The translations under genes were made by a program, and so were the position numbers. Source: Kondoa malvinella (lineage: Eukaryota > Basidiomycota > Agaricostilbomycetes > Agaricostilbales > Kondoaceae). Taken from it: a stretch of 64,000 nt of DNA. Under the pieces are notes generated by a model, which had not been told where the DNA came from, did not search any database, and saw only the letters and a program-made list of their open reading frames with translations. Location of the stretch: assembly GCA_039545315.1 (NCBI GenBank), contig BCIM01000001.1, positions 544,805-608,804 of the forward strand. The letters run 5' to 3'. The first letter of the stretch is position 1, and the number at the start of each line of letters is the position of its first letter. Positions 11,603 through 21,436 of the stretch are shown one piece after another.

Positions 11603-12451
11603 TTAGATGAGGCCACATGTTCCGGTGATGACACCACATCTGAGACCCGATTGGCAGGTAACGGAGCCGTCGCGGCAGTCGGCGCCCTGGAAGAAACAAG
11701 AGTCAGCAGAAGAACTTTTGATGCAGGAAGCGACAACGTACAGCAAAGCCGACACAGCCGCCGAGCGAGTTTTGACCGTAAAGAACGGACGATAGAGTCG
11801 ATGACAGGAAAGAGCATTTGGCTACACAGTTTTCGCCGCCTAGAAAAGGTAATGGTCAGACACGCGATGAAGATAGCTTAGACTCTGCTCACTTCTTTGG
11901 AATCCTGATCCGCACTTGGAAACGCAGACTCCAGGAGAGAGCAGGTCGAATTTGGTAGTGTCGCAACCACATTTTGAAGTGATGGGGTCTATTCTAATCA
12001 TCAGGATAATCCAAAGGTTGAAAAGCAAGAGACACTCACCGCGGAGGAAGTTGGTCAAGCAGATATCGACACAAGGACCGATAGGCGAGAGCTGAGTGAA
12101 GCCAGATGCGCATTGGCAGCCGCCGAGTGGATCTGCAAATTACCGTATCAGCGATGTTTCGGCGAAAGCCATGCTACACGTACTTTGGATGAAGTTTGAA
12201 AGTGAGACATCACACTTTTGCACACAAATGCCAGCCGAGTTCAAGAAACCAGTGACTGCAGAGCAGTAGACTGCGGAAGTCTGGGGAGTGTATGCGGTTG
12301 TGCGTTTGCCGATAGACGAACGCTTGTATTGGCGGTCTGCAATAACCCTTTTCAGGTTTGCTGCCTTGGTGGCCTTGTCTTGAGGAATGACGGCTGCGAA
12401 AGCCGCGCTGGCGAAGAGGAAAAGAACCGAGAGTTGCTGAATGAAGAGCAT
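11603..12451 (-). CDS. secreted cysteine-rich protein, 212 aa
   Basis: Exons on the minus strand: 12451-12184, 12132-12040, 11988-11893, 11839-11742, 11686-11603; 639 nt, in frame. The signal peptide is clear: MLFIQQLSVLFLFASAAFAA. After it come a basic stretch and about 18 cysteines. Two successive exons encode repeats of one plan, C-x-C, then about ten residues, LSP, then C-V-x-x-C (CQCASGFTQLSPIGPCVDIC and CGCDTTKFDLLSPGVCVSKC), and the end of exon 1 carries a related CVQKC. The last exon has four cysteines in CRDGSVTCQSGLRCGV. No family is recognised. A small, secreted, disulfide-rich protein is typical of fungal wall proteins or effectors, but host association cannot be told from this window. 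All introns are 51-55 nt. Confidence 0.78.
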
Positions 12452-13061
12452 GTCTGAAGGATTGTTGGTTTGCACAAAGGAAAGTGGGGTGAATGAAAGA
12501 CTAGATGTAGTCGAACTTGAGGATAGCAGGCTTCTGATGAGAAAAGAGAGAGCTCCATAATTTCCTGATTTTAACCTGGCTTCAGAGGGAAAGACACCAA
12601 GACCACTCCACTAATGGTGCCTCTGGCTATTGAGAACGGATCGAGAGTCGCGCAGATCAGGATCGAGGCACAGGCGGGATCGTCATATTTCAGGTTTTCA
12701 GGGCATTCCGCAGAGACATTTCGGTGAGATCTGCGCTCAAGACGAGGCACCTTAAAGATTCAAAGACATGGAACTTGGCGCCGCGGTCCAGAATGGCTCC
12801 AGAGGCACATACAGAGATTCTTGGGCGATTAGTCATACGATGTCAGGTGAAAGCGAGATCCTTCCTGGACAATTGACATACTATTCGCAACCGACACTTG
12901 CCGTGGTTTGTTTGCGTTGTCTTTGCAGTATTGTCCAAGCCGATAATGACGAGTGTGACAGCTTTTAGACTGCGAATGAGGAGTGACTCTCGGGCAAGCG
13001 TGTTTTAAGCCAGGAGACTTTTCACGGCGCACGACGGCACCATAGGCTATCAATGGTGGTT
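12452..13061. other. intergenic upstream of the cysteine-rich gene
   Basis: About 600 bp. I see no supported gene; short ORFs here have no family signature. It should contain the promoter of the secreted cysteine-rich protein on the minus strand. Confidence 0.45.
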
Positions 13062-13346
13062 CTATTCTTCTGGACTGGTGCCAGAAGAGAGCCTAGAGCT
13101 GCCGACCAAAGACAAGGGAGCACCATTCTGTTTGGCAAGTCCGAGACAAAGGCCTTCCGCACTATGCTTGAAGTGGTCAACGATCAAGATACCTTGGATC
13201 GCTCGGATCTGGTTGAAGATGCTCTTGCTTAATAGATAGTGCCAGCGGACATCAACGAAAGTCAAGGTTGGCAAGACAAAAGTGTCAGGTTGTTCAATGG
13301 CAGTTGGCGGTATGGGAGTTCGCTGCTCTGAGAGGCGGACCAACAA
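13062..13346 (-). CDS. doubtful ORF, 94 codons
   Basis: An open frame on the minus strand with segments such as LPTLTFVDVRWHYLLSKS and AEGLCLGLAKQNG. It lies directly 3' of the transporter relic on the same strand. No family is recognised and no signal peptide or membrane helix is present. It may be the last exon of an unrecognised gene or part of the relic; I list it only so that the stretch is not left blank. Confidence 0.2.
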   Translation of the reverse strand: MLVRLSEQRTPIPPTAIEQPDTFVLPTLTFVDVRWHYLLSKSIFNQIRAIQGILIVDHFKHSAEGLCLGLAKQNGAPLSLVGSSRLSSGTSPEE

Positions 13347-13429
13347 GCGAGCAGAAGCTCATCGTGATCTATATGCAATGGAAAAAGGATTCTTCCCAAT
13401 TCTTCCCAATTCGATTTACTATACAAAGG

Positions 13430-14050
13430 TACAATCGACTGGCAGATATGCTTACCTAAAAGGCTTAGCTACGCTTGCCCTCAAGACTTGTGCCCTGTCG
13501 TCGGCATCACTTGGCTCTTCTAAGGACTTGATTGAGTCTGTCAAATATCTCTTGTTCCGGGTGACCTCAATCCACAAACCGTCCGCTCTGTTCCAAAGTC
13601 TTCTTTCTTGCTCTTCCAAAGGCGAGGCGCTTGCCATAACCGTAGCCACTTCAGGCATGCTCTGCTCGATCGCCAAACAGCTTGCTACCAAACGATTCAG
13701 TGGCTTGTTCTGCTGGGCTTCAACATGACTACTCACGCAGGCTCTTGCGACAGTCCATCAGCCGAGGCAGCATCTCCAGGCGCTCGGATTCGTTGCGTAG
13801 AGGCTTGTCATCAGCATAATTTGCCCAAGTCTCGATGTCCAAAGCTTTTGAGACTTCTGATACCCGAAGCAGCAAGCGCAAAAAGTTGCTATCGCAAAGA
13901 GTCAATGACGAGCTCGACAAGGTTGTGGGTTCGAAGATCAGTTGTACGGTCGTGCCGAGGCTCGATGCACAACAGAGAGCCGAAAGAGATCATTGCAAGG
14001 CATTGCGAGACTTCTCATTGTTGGGAGAATGAGGGAGTCAACGAAGGATC
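13430..14050 (-). pseudogene. relic of a sugar-transporter 3' end
   Basis: On the minus strand this stretch can be aligned by eye to the last exons, introns and 3' flank of the live sugar transporter at 16800-17260. The best match is around 13625-13700, where both copies share GGCGATCGAGCAGAGCATG and then a near-identical 60 bases. The relic also matches the tiny exon carrying ETKGKS (around 13830) and the bases after the live stop codon. It is broken: where the live gene reads GAG CAT GTC GAA, the relic reads GAG CAT GCC TGA, an in-frame stop, and it has one extra A a few codons on (GGCAAGCGCC against GGCAGCGCC). Upstream helices are not readable. A 94-codon ORF in another frame (13452-13736) is a by-product of the shift. 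Confidence 0.7.
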
Positions 14051-14299
14051 ACGGGTGTATCAATGCAAGGGGGCAATCCCGCTAGGCAATAGGGTATGTG
14101 GCATCGCGTACTTGTGCAGAATGCTCGTGTCAAGGAAAGAGGACAGGCGACTTCGTCAGAGCAATGAAGCGCTCTTTTGTTCGGGCAAAGCAGAAGCGAG
14201 CCTAGACTACTTGACGGCTGGCTTTGCAAAGCAGTAGAGTATTCGAGTAGAGGACCAGCGCTCATGATGCACTGCCAGACGCGTCGACCAATCGTCCGT

Positions 14300-15068
14300 G
14301 GAGAAAAGAGCAAAGTCGCTCTGTAACCGCCAAGTAGTAGGTCGTATACATGGCCGCGAGGAGAACAGATATCTTCAAGATTGAATCACCAAGTTATATG
14401 CGCCGATGCTGGGAGCCTGGGCCAACCAGGACTCGCCTGATCATTTAGCCTGAAAAAGGGTCCTTCTGGAAGGACGGTCAAACAGCAAGCATGACTCGTT
14501 CGCAACCGATTGCTGGCCTTCCCTGAAAGAGAAGCAAGCAATGCACGAGATCAAGGTCAGCGAGCACAAGCTGCACAATACATCACAATTCGGTCATTTC
14601 ATGCGGCATCTGTCCACGCTATTTTCCACCCTGGTCGAGCCTTCGTGGACGTTGTCAACAGCCTTTGTATCCTATCATTCGTATAAGAGAGTGATCACCG
14701 CGTTCCATTCGACGATTTTATTGCCTATTTCCCTTCTTGACTCACTCTTGCCAGGGATCGGTCCTATACTGTGTGGACTTTCGTATCAGTCCCCATGCCT
14801 ATGCAAAGGCGGCTGTCAGCTTCGGCCTTGCTTGCGAATCGCCGGTCCGCAAGCCCTTTGGCAAACTTTAAATTTCCGCATTTTCCGGGGATATCCATAC
14901 ACGGCGGCAGCCAAGATAAGATGGCTGCCGCCAAAGAAGAACATCTCTCCCTTGTTGTCCATGTTCCTCTAGCGAATGCCGTTTTCTAGTACCTAGTACC
15001 ATATAACATCCTTGCTATCTTCCAAAGTCTACCGCGCCTCTTTATTTGGTTAGAGCGCTTGTGAAGAT
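14300..15068. other. intergenic upstream of the DUF6534-like gene
   Basis: About 770 bp. A 143-codon plus-strand ORF (14541-14972) has no family signature and an implausible composition, so I do not call it. The stretch contains the perfect inverted repeat listed separately. Confidence 0.4.
14903..14932. repeat. perfect 10 bp inverted repeat with a GATA loop
   Basis: Arms GGCGGCAGCC (14903-14912) and GGCTGCCGCC (14923-14932) are exact reverse complements around the 10 nt spacer AAGATAAGAT, which holds a GATAAG element. It lies about 140 bp upstream of the start codon of the DUF6534-like gene, so it could be an operator-like site or a hairpin in the 5' leader. Confidence 0.5.
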
Positions 15069-16660
15069 ATGCAGCATACCTCCCGATCTGAGCTGAATTA
15101 TGATCCGGAACGCGAAACAATGATACCTGCTGCGAAGCAACTTTACCTGCAGCAGGTGCGGGGTATGTTTGACATCCTCAATCATATTTTCGACTTCTAA
15201 AGCTGAATGAGCAGGTCCTATGGCGATTGGTAACTGTCTCTTCCTGCTATTGGATGGAGCGGTACTACTGTTTGCGACGTTCATCTGGTACCGGAGGAGA
15301 AAGAGCTTATCGCGACGCAATCGGATCAACTTTGTTAGTCTCATACATTTCGTCCGCTTCTCTTATGCCTTACACATATCCCTGTAGCATCTCTTGATTT
15401 TTCTCAATCTTGTATGCGTTGCTTTCAGCATCGAAGACACTTACCATCTCATGGCATACAACGCCCGAGTACGCAGCTGTACTGCTTTCCATCTTGCCAA
15501 GCTAATGCTTCGTCAGACTTTCGAGGATCTACGCACCAATACAGTTCCGGAATCGCTTCAGATGCTATGGGGAGCCATAATCGCTGTCATTGTCCAGTGT
15601 TTCCTGATCAAGCGGACGGGATATGTGCGTCAATTGTTTCGTTAAGCACGCAACAGCGCTGACACTACTCTTAGTTCCTGGACACTCACAAATACATCAC
15701 AAAGCTACTTTACGGTGGAGCTATACTCTCTTTTCTTGGCGCGGTGTTTGTGACAATTGAAATTTGTGAGACTAGCTGCGCAGCCCTCCCTGCTGAACTG
15801 ATCTCTTCTGATAGTCCTGACCGATCGATCTATTGGGCCATTCCCCCTCTTGCTAGCAGCGAATCAGACTTGGCTATGGTTAACCGTGAGTTCTGCTGCT
15901 CATTGTTGTGCAATCGGACCAAGAGCATTTGCGACAGGCTATGACAGATGTTACAATTTCAAGCGTGCTAGCTTGGAGGATTTCAAGCATGAAGAGCGGC
16001 TTTCGCGTCGAGGTATGCAGGCTTCTTTTGATGCATTACAGCCAGCTCACATTAGTGTGGCCAGACCGATGAGCTTATCGAACGCGTTGTCCGGATCACT
16101 ATTGGCTCCGCGGCACCAATAGCTCTTTTCGCTTCATCCGCTGCGATAGCGTATGCCGCTACCTTTCAGTATGTCAATGTCAGTGGTGTGTTCAGGGAGA
16201 TGCGCTGATGACAATATGTAGAACTGGGCTGTACACCTTATTCTACGTATTTGCTCTACCCCTGCCAGCGCTATACACCCTATCCTTCCTATACGTAAGC
16301 TCATTTGAGTGCAAGGTCTCTCAATGGGCCCTGACCGTGCTTGCAAAGGCCATATCGGGATACAGTACAGACGTGGAAGGCTCGACTGCAGCTCGACCGG
16401 CGAATTATGGCCTAAGGCCCGTCACGGTTGAGCGTCAAGTACCTAACGCTGGCCCATACAAAACGCCTTTAGACCAGCGAAAGCCGCGAAATACTTCCGG
16501 CCTGACGGTAAGCTTATTCAATGACCGCTGATCACTTCATTGATGGTTTAACCAGGTGGAACTGCCTCATTTGCTGAGGACAGGACCAAAGGACGACATC
16601 TCGGCAAAGGCCGATGAAAGTGATGAATCCTCAAGCGGTGACGAAGAGAAGGCCATTTAA
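15069..16660 (+). CDS. DUF6534-like seven-helix membrane protein
   Basis: Start ATG at 15069; exon 1 ends at 15162 and exon 2 begins at 15215. Seven hydrophobic segments can be read across exons: LFLLLDGAVLLFATFIW, LLIFLNLVCVAFSI, LWGAIIAVIVQCFLI, LLYGGAILSFLGAVFVTI, FPLLLAANQTWLWLT, ITIGSAAPIALFASSAAIA and LYTLFYVFALPLPAL. Between helices 5 and 6 the exon AMTDVTISSVLAWRISSMKS, followed by GFR, matches the conserved loop of the basidiomycete DUF6534 family (D-x-x-I...L...KSGF). The C-terminal tail is hydrophilic and acidic (DESDESSSGDEEKAI). The family is abundant in basidiomycetes and its function is unknown; a receptor-like role is only a guess from topology. Confidence 0.72.
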
Positions 16661-16861
16661 CCAGTCAACGCTAGGCATGAGCGATCTGTTGATGTAAATA
16701 TCGGGTGGTATGTCTGGGAATATGTACTGGGCGTCGTTCCGTGGAATACCAAAATAGATTCGTATATAGACAAATGGAATGCTCGCGAGCGGAAAAGTCG
16801 ACCAGATTAGCTAAGCTTGCCCTCAACCTTGTACCCTGGGTCGTGGCATGAGCTTGGCTCT

Positions 16862-19168
16862 TCAAAAGATTCGAAAGAGCCTACCAGGTTTCTCTTGTTC
16901 GGCGACTTCAACCCGCTCGGTCTCGAATGCTTCCTTCTCTTCGAGAGGTGAGGCGCTGCCATGACCGTAGCCGCTTTCGACATGCTCTGCTCGATCGCCA
17001 AAGAGGTTGCTAACCAGACGAATCAGTTGCTTGTCCTCTTAGGCCGAACCAAGATTACTCACGCCAACTCTTCCACTGGACATTCCAAGTGGAGGATGAG
17101 CACATGGACACAGCGTGGAAAAGACTGCAGACGTACGTGATTTGCCCTTGGTTTCAGCTGATGATCGATGTCAGAGGGAGATATGGATGAACTGGCACAA
17201 AGGAAGACTTACGGAAGAATAGGAAGCCAATAGCGCAAAGGAAATTTGTGATACAGAACAGAATGTAGCTGGACAGATACACGTTGATCAGAATCGCAAT
17301 GCTCGGGGAAACAGATCGACTCACTATCGCCAGCCGACTTTCTCCAATGCGAGAGGAGAAACTTGAGCCAATAGTACCGACAGACCGTAGCTGAGGAAAC
17401 ATCAATACCATATCGCAAAGCTTAGAGGATGAACGTACTTGGCTCCTTGGGCAGCAGCATTGCCTCTTGATCTCATTTGCGTGGTAAAGACTTCACTAGG
17501 ATAAGTCCAGGCGATCGGTCCGGCTGCGCTTGAATGGAAGAAGGACACCAGGAAAACCATTGCGACCGAGGCTCTTTGTGCATTCGCATTGGTCGCTCCT
17601 CCTGCATCGGGTGGGTAGGATGCCGATAGCGCAGTAAGGACAGAATAGGCACAGAACCATCCCGCACTGCTAAATGTGAGCAGCCAGACTCGAGGTAGCT
17701 GTGATGAAGTAATCAGTTTCAGGTCAACAACCACTACAATCGAGCGTACCTTGTCGACGTAGAAGAAGGATGCGGTGACAACCAGGGGTGATATCGAACC
17801 ATACAATCTGCAACGAGATCAGTACTGATCGATCTGTACCGCAAGAAGAAGAGCAAGCTTACCCAGTCACCAGCAGGACCTGATCGGGCGAGAAGCTGAG
17901 AGCTCGGTAGATGAAAGGCGAGAAGTACTGGACAAAGGAAAGACCGCTGATGATCTTTGCAACCCATACCCTGTGACCGGTGTCAGATTTTGCCCGGAAG
18001 ATAGTACAACAGACTCACCAAACACCAAAGAACAACCTTTTCCTAAGAGGCGGCGACTTCAGAATAGCGCCCCAAGAGAGTTCGGGAGCTTTGTGCAGGT
18101 CGGCGCGGACTGAGTCTCGAATTTGGTTGATGGTCAGCATCATCTGTTCTTCACTGTCGAGGTTGCCATGTAATTTGCGAATATTAACAGCTGCTTCATC
18201 TTCCCTTCCTTTGAGGCATAGCCATCGAGGAGATTCGGGTAAAAAGAGAACTCCAGCAGCGAGCCCAATCGAGCTGAGGTAGTCATAAGTGAGCGAAGTG
18301 AAGTCGGTACTGAAGAAGGCAGACTTACGGGATAGCTTGGATCATAAATGGCACTCTCCATTGCGCATCACCCAGCACTGTACGGAAGCCGTAGCCTGTC
18401 CAACTACGCCGTGTTAATGTCATAAACTAGCAACAGACCGCTGGCTTACTTTGCGACAAAGAAACCGAGCGCGACAGCTAATTGCGTAGCAGCGGACAAC
18501 TTCCCTCTTTCGTTCTTTCGAGCGATTTCCGAGCAGTACACCGGACCCGAAGAAGTCATGATGGATACAGCAACTGAGGCAATGATGAGCATGAGCTGAC
18601 CAGGAGTACTGCAGAAGAGGCTACTCACTTCCGAGGATTACACGACCGATCAAGAGCATGCTGATATGGGCTGCACCAGTCATAAGCTAATACAGATAGT
18701 CAGCTATAACCTCCAAAACAGAATGAAAGAGCACATACAGCACTACCGACAATACCAAGCAGAGAACCGACAAAGATTGATTTCCTTCGACCATATTTAT
18801 CTGCCAAAGGGCCAGCAATGACCGCACCGATGAATCCACCACCTTGATAGACGGAAACAAGAGCACCGCGAATGTTGGCATCTGGTTGATCGAAGTAGCG
18901 ATTGAAGTAAGTTGTCACCTGTGTATGCAAGTTAGCCTATGTGACTAGGTGAGGCTGTAGAACCCGCTAGAGTCGGCGTCAAAACACTAAAAACGGATGT
19001 GAGGGATGGCCAGCATATGGAGTGTGGAATGACATACCCTGAGTCGAAACCGTACAAAAAGCCGCCGATAGCCAAGTAGAGACCAATCAAGATTGCTGTC
19101 GTGCAACATGATCAGTATACTGCTGCGGATAACATAAAACGAGCCAACATACGTTTAGAGATAGGCAT
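16862..19168 (-). CDS. MFS sugar transporter
   Basis: Twelve-helix sugar porter. The start MPISK at 19168 is followed after an intron by ILIGLYLAIGGFLYGFD. Signature motifs: GPLADKYGRRKSIFVG (loop 2-3), a PVYCSEIARKNERGKLSA segment after helix 5 (equivalent to the PxYxxEIAPxxxRG motif), PESPRWL (loop 6-7), and PSEVFTTQMRSRGNA after helix 10 (PxExFPxxxRxxG). The C-terminus is built from tiny exons: the end of helix 12 to 17213, then 17157-17137 (21 nt) giving the PETKGKS motif, 17075-17063 (13 nt) giving LEELA, and 17009-16862 giving NLFGDRAEH to the stop. Sugar specificity cannot be read. It shares a 357 bp divergent promoter region with the TauD-type dioxygenase. A decayed copy of its 3' end lies at 13430-14050. 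Confidence 0.85.
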
Positions 19169-19525
19169 CTTTGACGACACCCAAGTGAGATGAGGGCAGA
19201 AAGGCGAAGTCCTAAGCTCTGAGAGATCTACGGACTAACGGGAGAACGATAAGAGCGGCCCCACGGCTGCCCAGACTGGGTACCAGACTAAAAGATACGC
19301 GCAGGCGGAATGCATTAAGCGTAAGCGAGCAAGCCAAGCCTGCGTGGATCGCTTCTTTCGACTGCGGGACAAGACATTCTCCCAAGAGCTAAGAGCTATA
19401 TAGACAGCCTAAATACATATAGCGCAAAAGAGCGAGAGGAAAATCCAAAGAGCCAGTTGAGTCGAATACCAAGAAGGTCGGAAGGTTCAATCGCTCAGAC
19501 AGACACAGATAAAGCAAACTCCAGA

Positions 19526-21197
19526 ATGGCAGCAAAGACGAATGGAATCAACGGCACTAGCAAGCCAAAGCTCATGCGCGAGCCACTCCAATACAGCGGC
19601 AGGTGAGAATATTGGCACGACTCCCTTGACGTGCGACGCTGACTACTTGATCTTGCGATGACAGTCTTGACGAATACAACTTCTTTGAGGTGTCTCCTAT
19701 CATCGGGAGAGAGTACACGGATCTGCAATTGGTGGATCTTAAAGACGAGTAAGTCGAATAATCTGATCGTCAAAGTGACTTCGCTAATGTATCTGCTCGC
19801 TCTCCAGTGATCGCAAATTGAGGGATCTGTATGCCATGAGCTGTGTGCCCAGACAGCGTGCTGATTTCGCCATCCAGAGCCATCATTATCAGCCAGCGCG
19901 GAGGTGAGTCTCAATCCGAAAAGATCCTGGTCTCTCGCTGAAGCCTTGCATAGTCGTCTTCCTACGTGATCAGACTATCGACATGGAGACGCAGCTTAAA
20001 GTCACTGATCAGCTCGGCAAACTCGCTGGCAGGCCAGAGACGAACGGGCTGCACGTTCATCCTCTGTTCAAGTCGAAGGACAACGTCCCTTACGATGACA
20101 ACGGAAACACGCATGAGAACGTCTATGTCATCAATACCGAGGGTGCGTTCTCTTTCTTACTGAGTCGGAACATGCTTATGTGATTGCATCGCTACAGCTC
20201 AGAAGAAGATGTACAAGAGCATGGCTAAAGTTCAATCTATCGAACCAAAGGATCTTGGTCGTGAATGGCACTCTGAGTGAGTCAGCACTGCATTACCTTG
20301 ATGAAGGCCAGCTAAGCTTCTAACCACCAACAGCTGCACGTTCGAAGAGAACCCAGCCGACTACTCTGTCCTCAAACTAGTCAAGGTACCTTCCACTGGC
20401 GGTGATACACTTTGGGCAAGTGGCTGCGAGATCTGTAAGTCCTTTACATATTTAACAGTGCCTTCGCTGATTACGATTTGGCCAGATGATCGCATGTCTA
20501 AACCTTACAGAGCGTTCCTCGAGACACTCACAGCTACTTGCGCCCAGCCTGTGTTCAAGACCGCAGCAACTGACGGTAACTTTGATGTCATGAGTCCAAG
20601 AGGATCACCTGACAACAAAGGCGATGATTTTGCTCCTTCCCACCCACTCATTCGCACCAACCCCGTTACTGGTTGGAAATCCATGTTCTCTGGTCTTGGT
20701 ATCCACGTTACAAAGATCAATGGAGTACACTCTTATGAAGATCAAGAAATTCGTATGTGCTACTTTCAAAGCATGAAAGCTCAAGCTAAAAGTCTCCGTA
20801 GGCGACTATATGATGCGCTTGTTGACTAGAAACCATGACTGTATCGCTCGCCTCAAGTGGACTCCGAATGCTATGGCTTTGTAAGTTGAAGCATGTTACT
20901 GCGGGCAATATAGCCTGATTCGTGCTCGTTAGGTGGGACAACCGCTCTACTTTCCATGCAGCCACGCCAGACAGTCATCTTGTACCCAACAGTGTCAGAA
21001 CGCAAGTCTTTCTGTTGTAATCGTGCGCCGCTCGCTGATGATCAATTCTTTGCAGTGGTGTTCGGGCTTCATCGATTGGCGAACGTCGTAAGCCTTTCGC
21101 TCTTTGGAGCGATATCACAAATGACACTGCGTTTTTAGCTTACCTCGATCCAGCTTCGACTTCTCGCCGAGAAGCTCTCGGCATGGCTCTCGCTTGA
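19526..21197 (+). CDS. TauD/TfdA-family 2-oxoglutarate-dependent dioxygenase
   Basis: Fe(II)/2-oxoglutarate oxygenase of the taurine/sulfonate (Jlp1-like) class. Start ATG at 19526 (MAAKTNGINGTSKPKLMREP). Exons give VVFLRDQ, then METQLKVTDQLGKLAGRPET and HVHPLF. The iron-binding HxD is in REWHSDCTFEENPADY. GGDTLWASG, HPLIRTNPVTGWKSMF and VHSYEDQEIRDYM are typical family blocks. The distal His is in STFHAATPD, and the C-terminus reads GERPYLDPASTSRREALG. About nine exons; the last junctions (HAATPD to GVRASS) are tentative. Fungal members release sulfite from sulfonates or act on aryloxyacids; the substrate is not determined here. The shared promoter with a transporter suggests joint regulation. 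Confidence 0.85.
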
Positions 21198-21436
21198 TTG
21201 TAGGTTCGGCAGGAAAGAAGAAGGACATTGTATGAGCTAATGAGTTCGGCGATACAGTATGTACTATGTGAAACGTCAATGTTTAGCTTCACTTCCGACT
21301 CGCGCATCAAACTGAGTCTGTTTTCGACGATGTTTGTGCAATGCATAAAAAGTTCAGTCACATGGAATATGATTTGAATTAGAAATGTCCGTTTCCGGTT
21401 AACCCTCTACTATCACAATATTACACGACCAGCGTT

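Noticed and set aside
14541..14972. 143-codon plus-strand ORF
   Set aside because: No family signature, no consistent flanking exons, and composition unlike the window's proteins.
16807..17001. Frame on the minus strand (AIEQSMSKAATVMAAP...) that first looked like a degenerate second copy of an ORF at 13452-13736
   Set aside because: Shifting frame shows that this stretch is the genuine last exon of the sugar transporter (NLFGDRAEHVESGYGHG to stop). The copy at 13.4 kb is the degenerate one.
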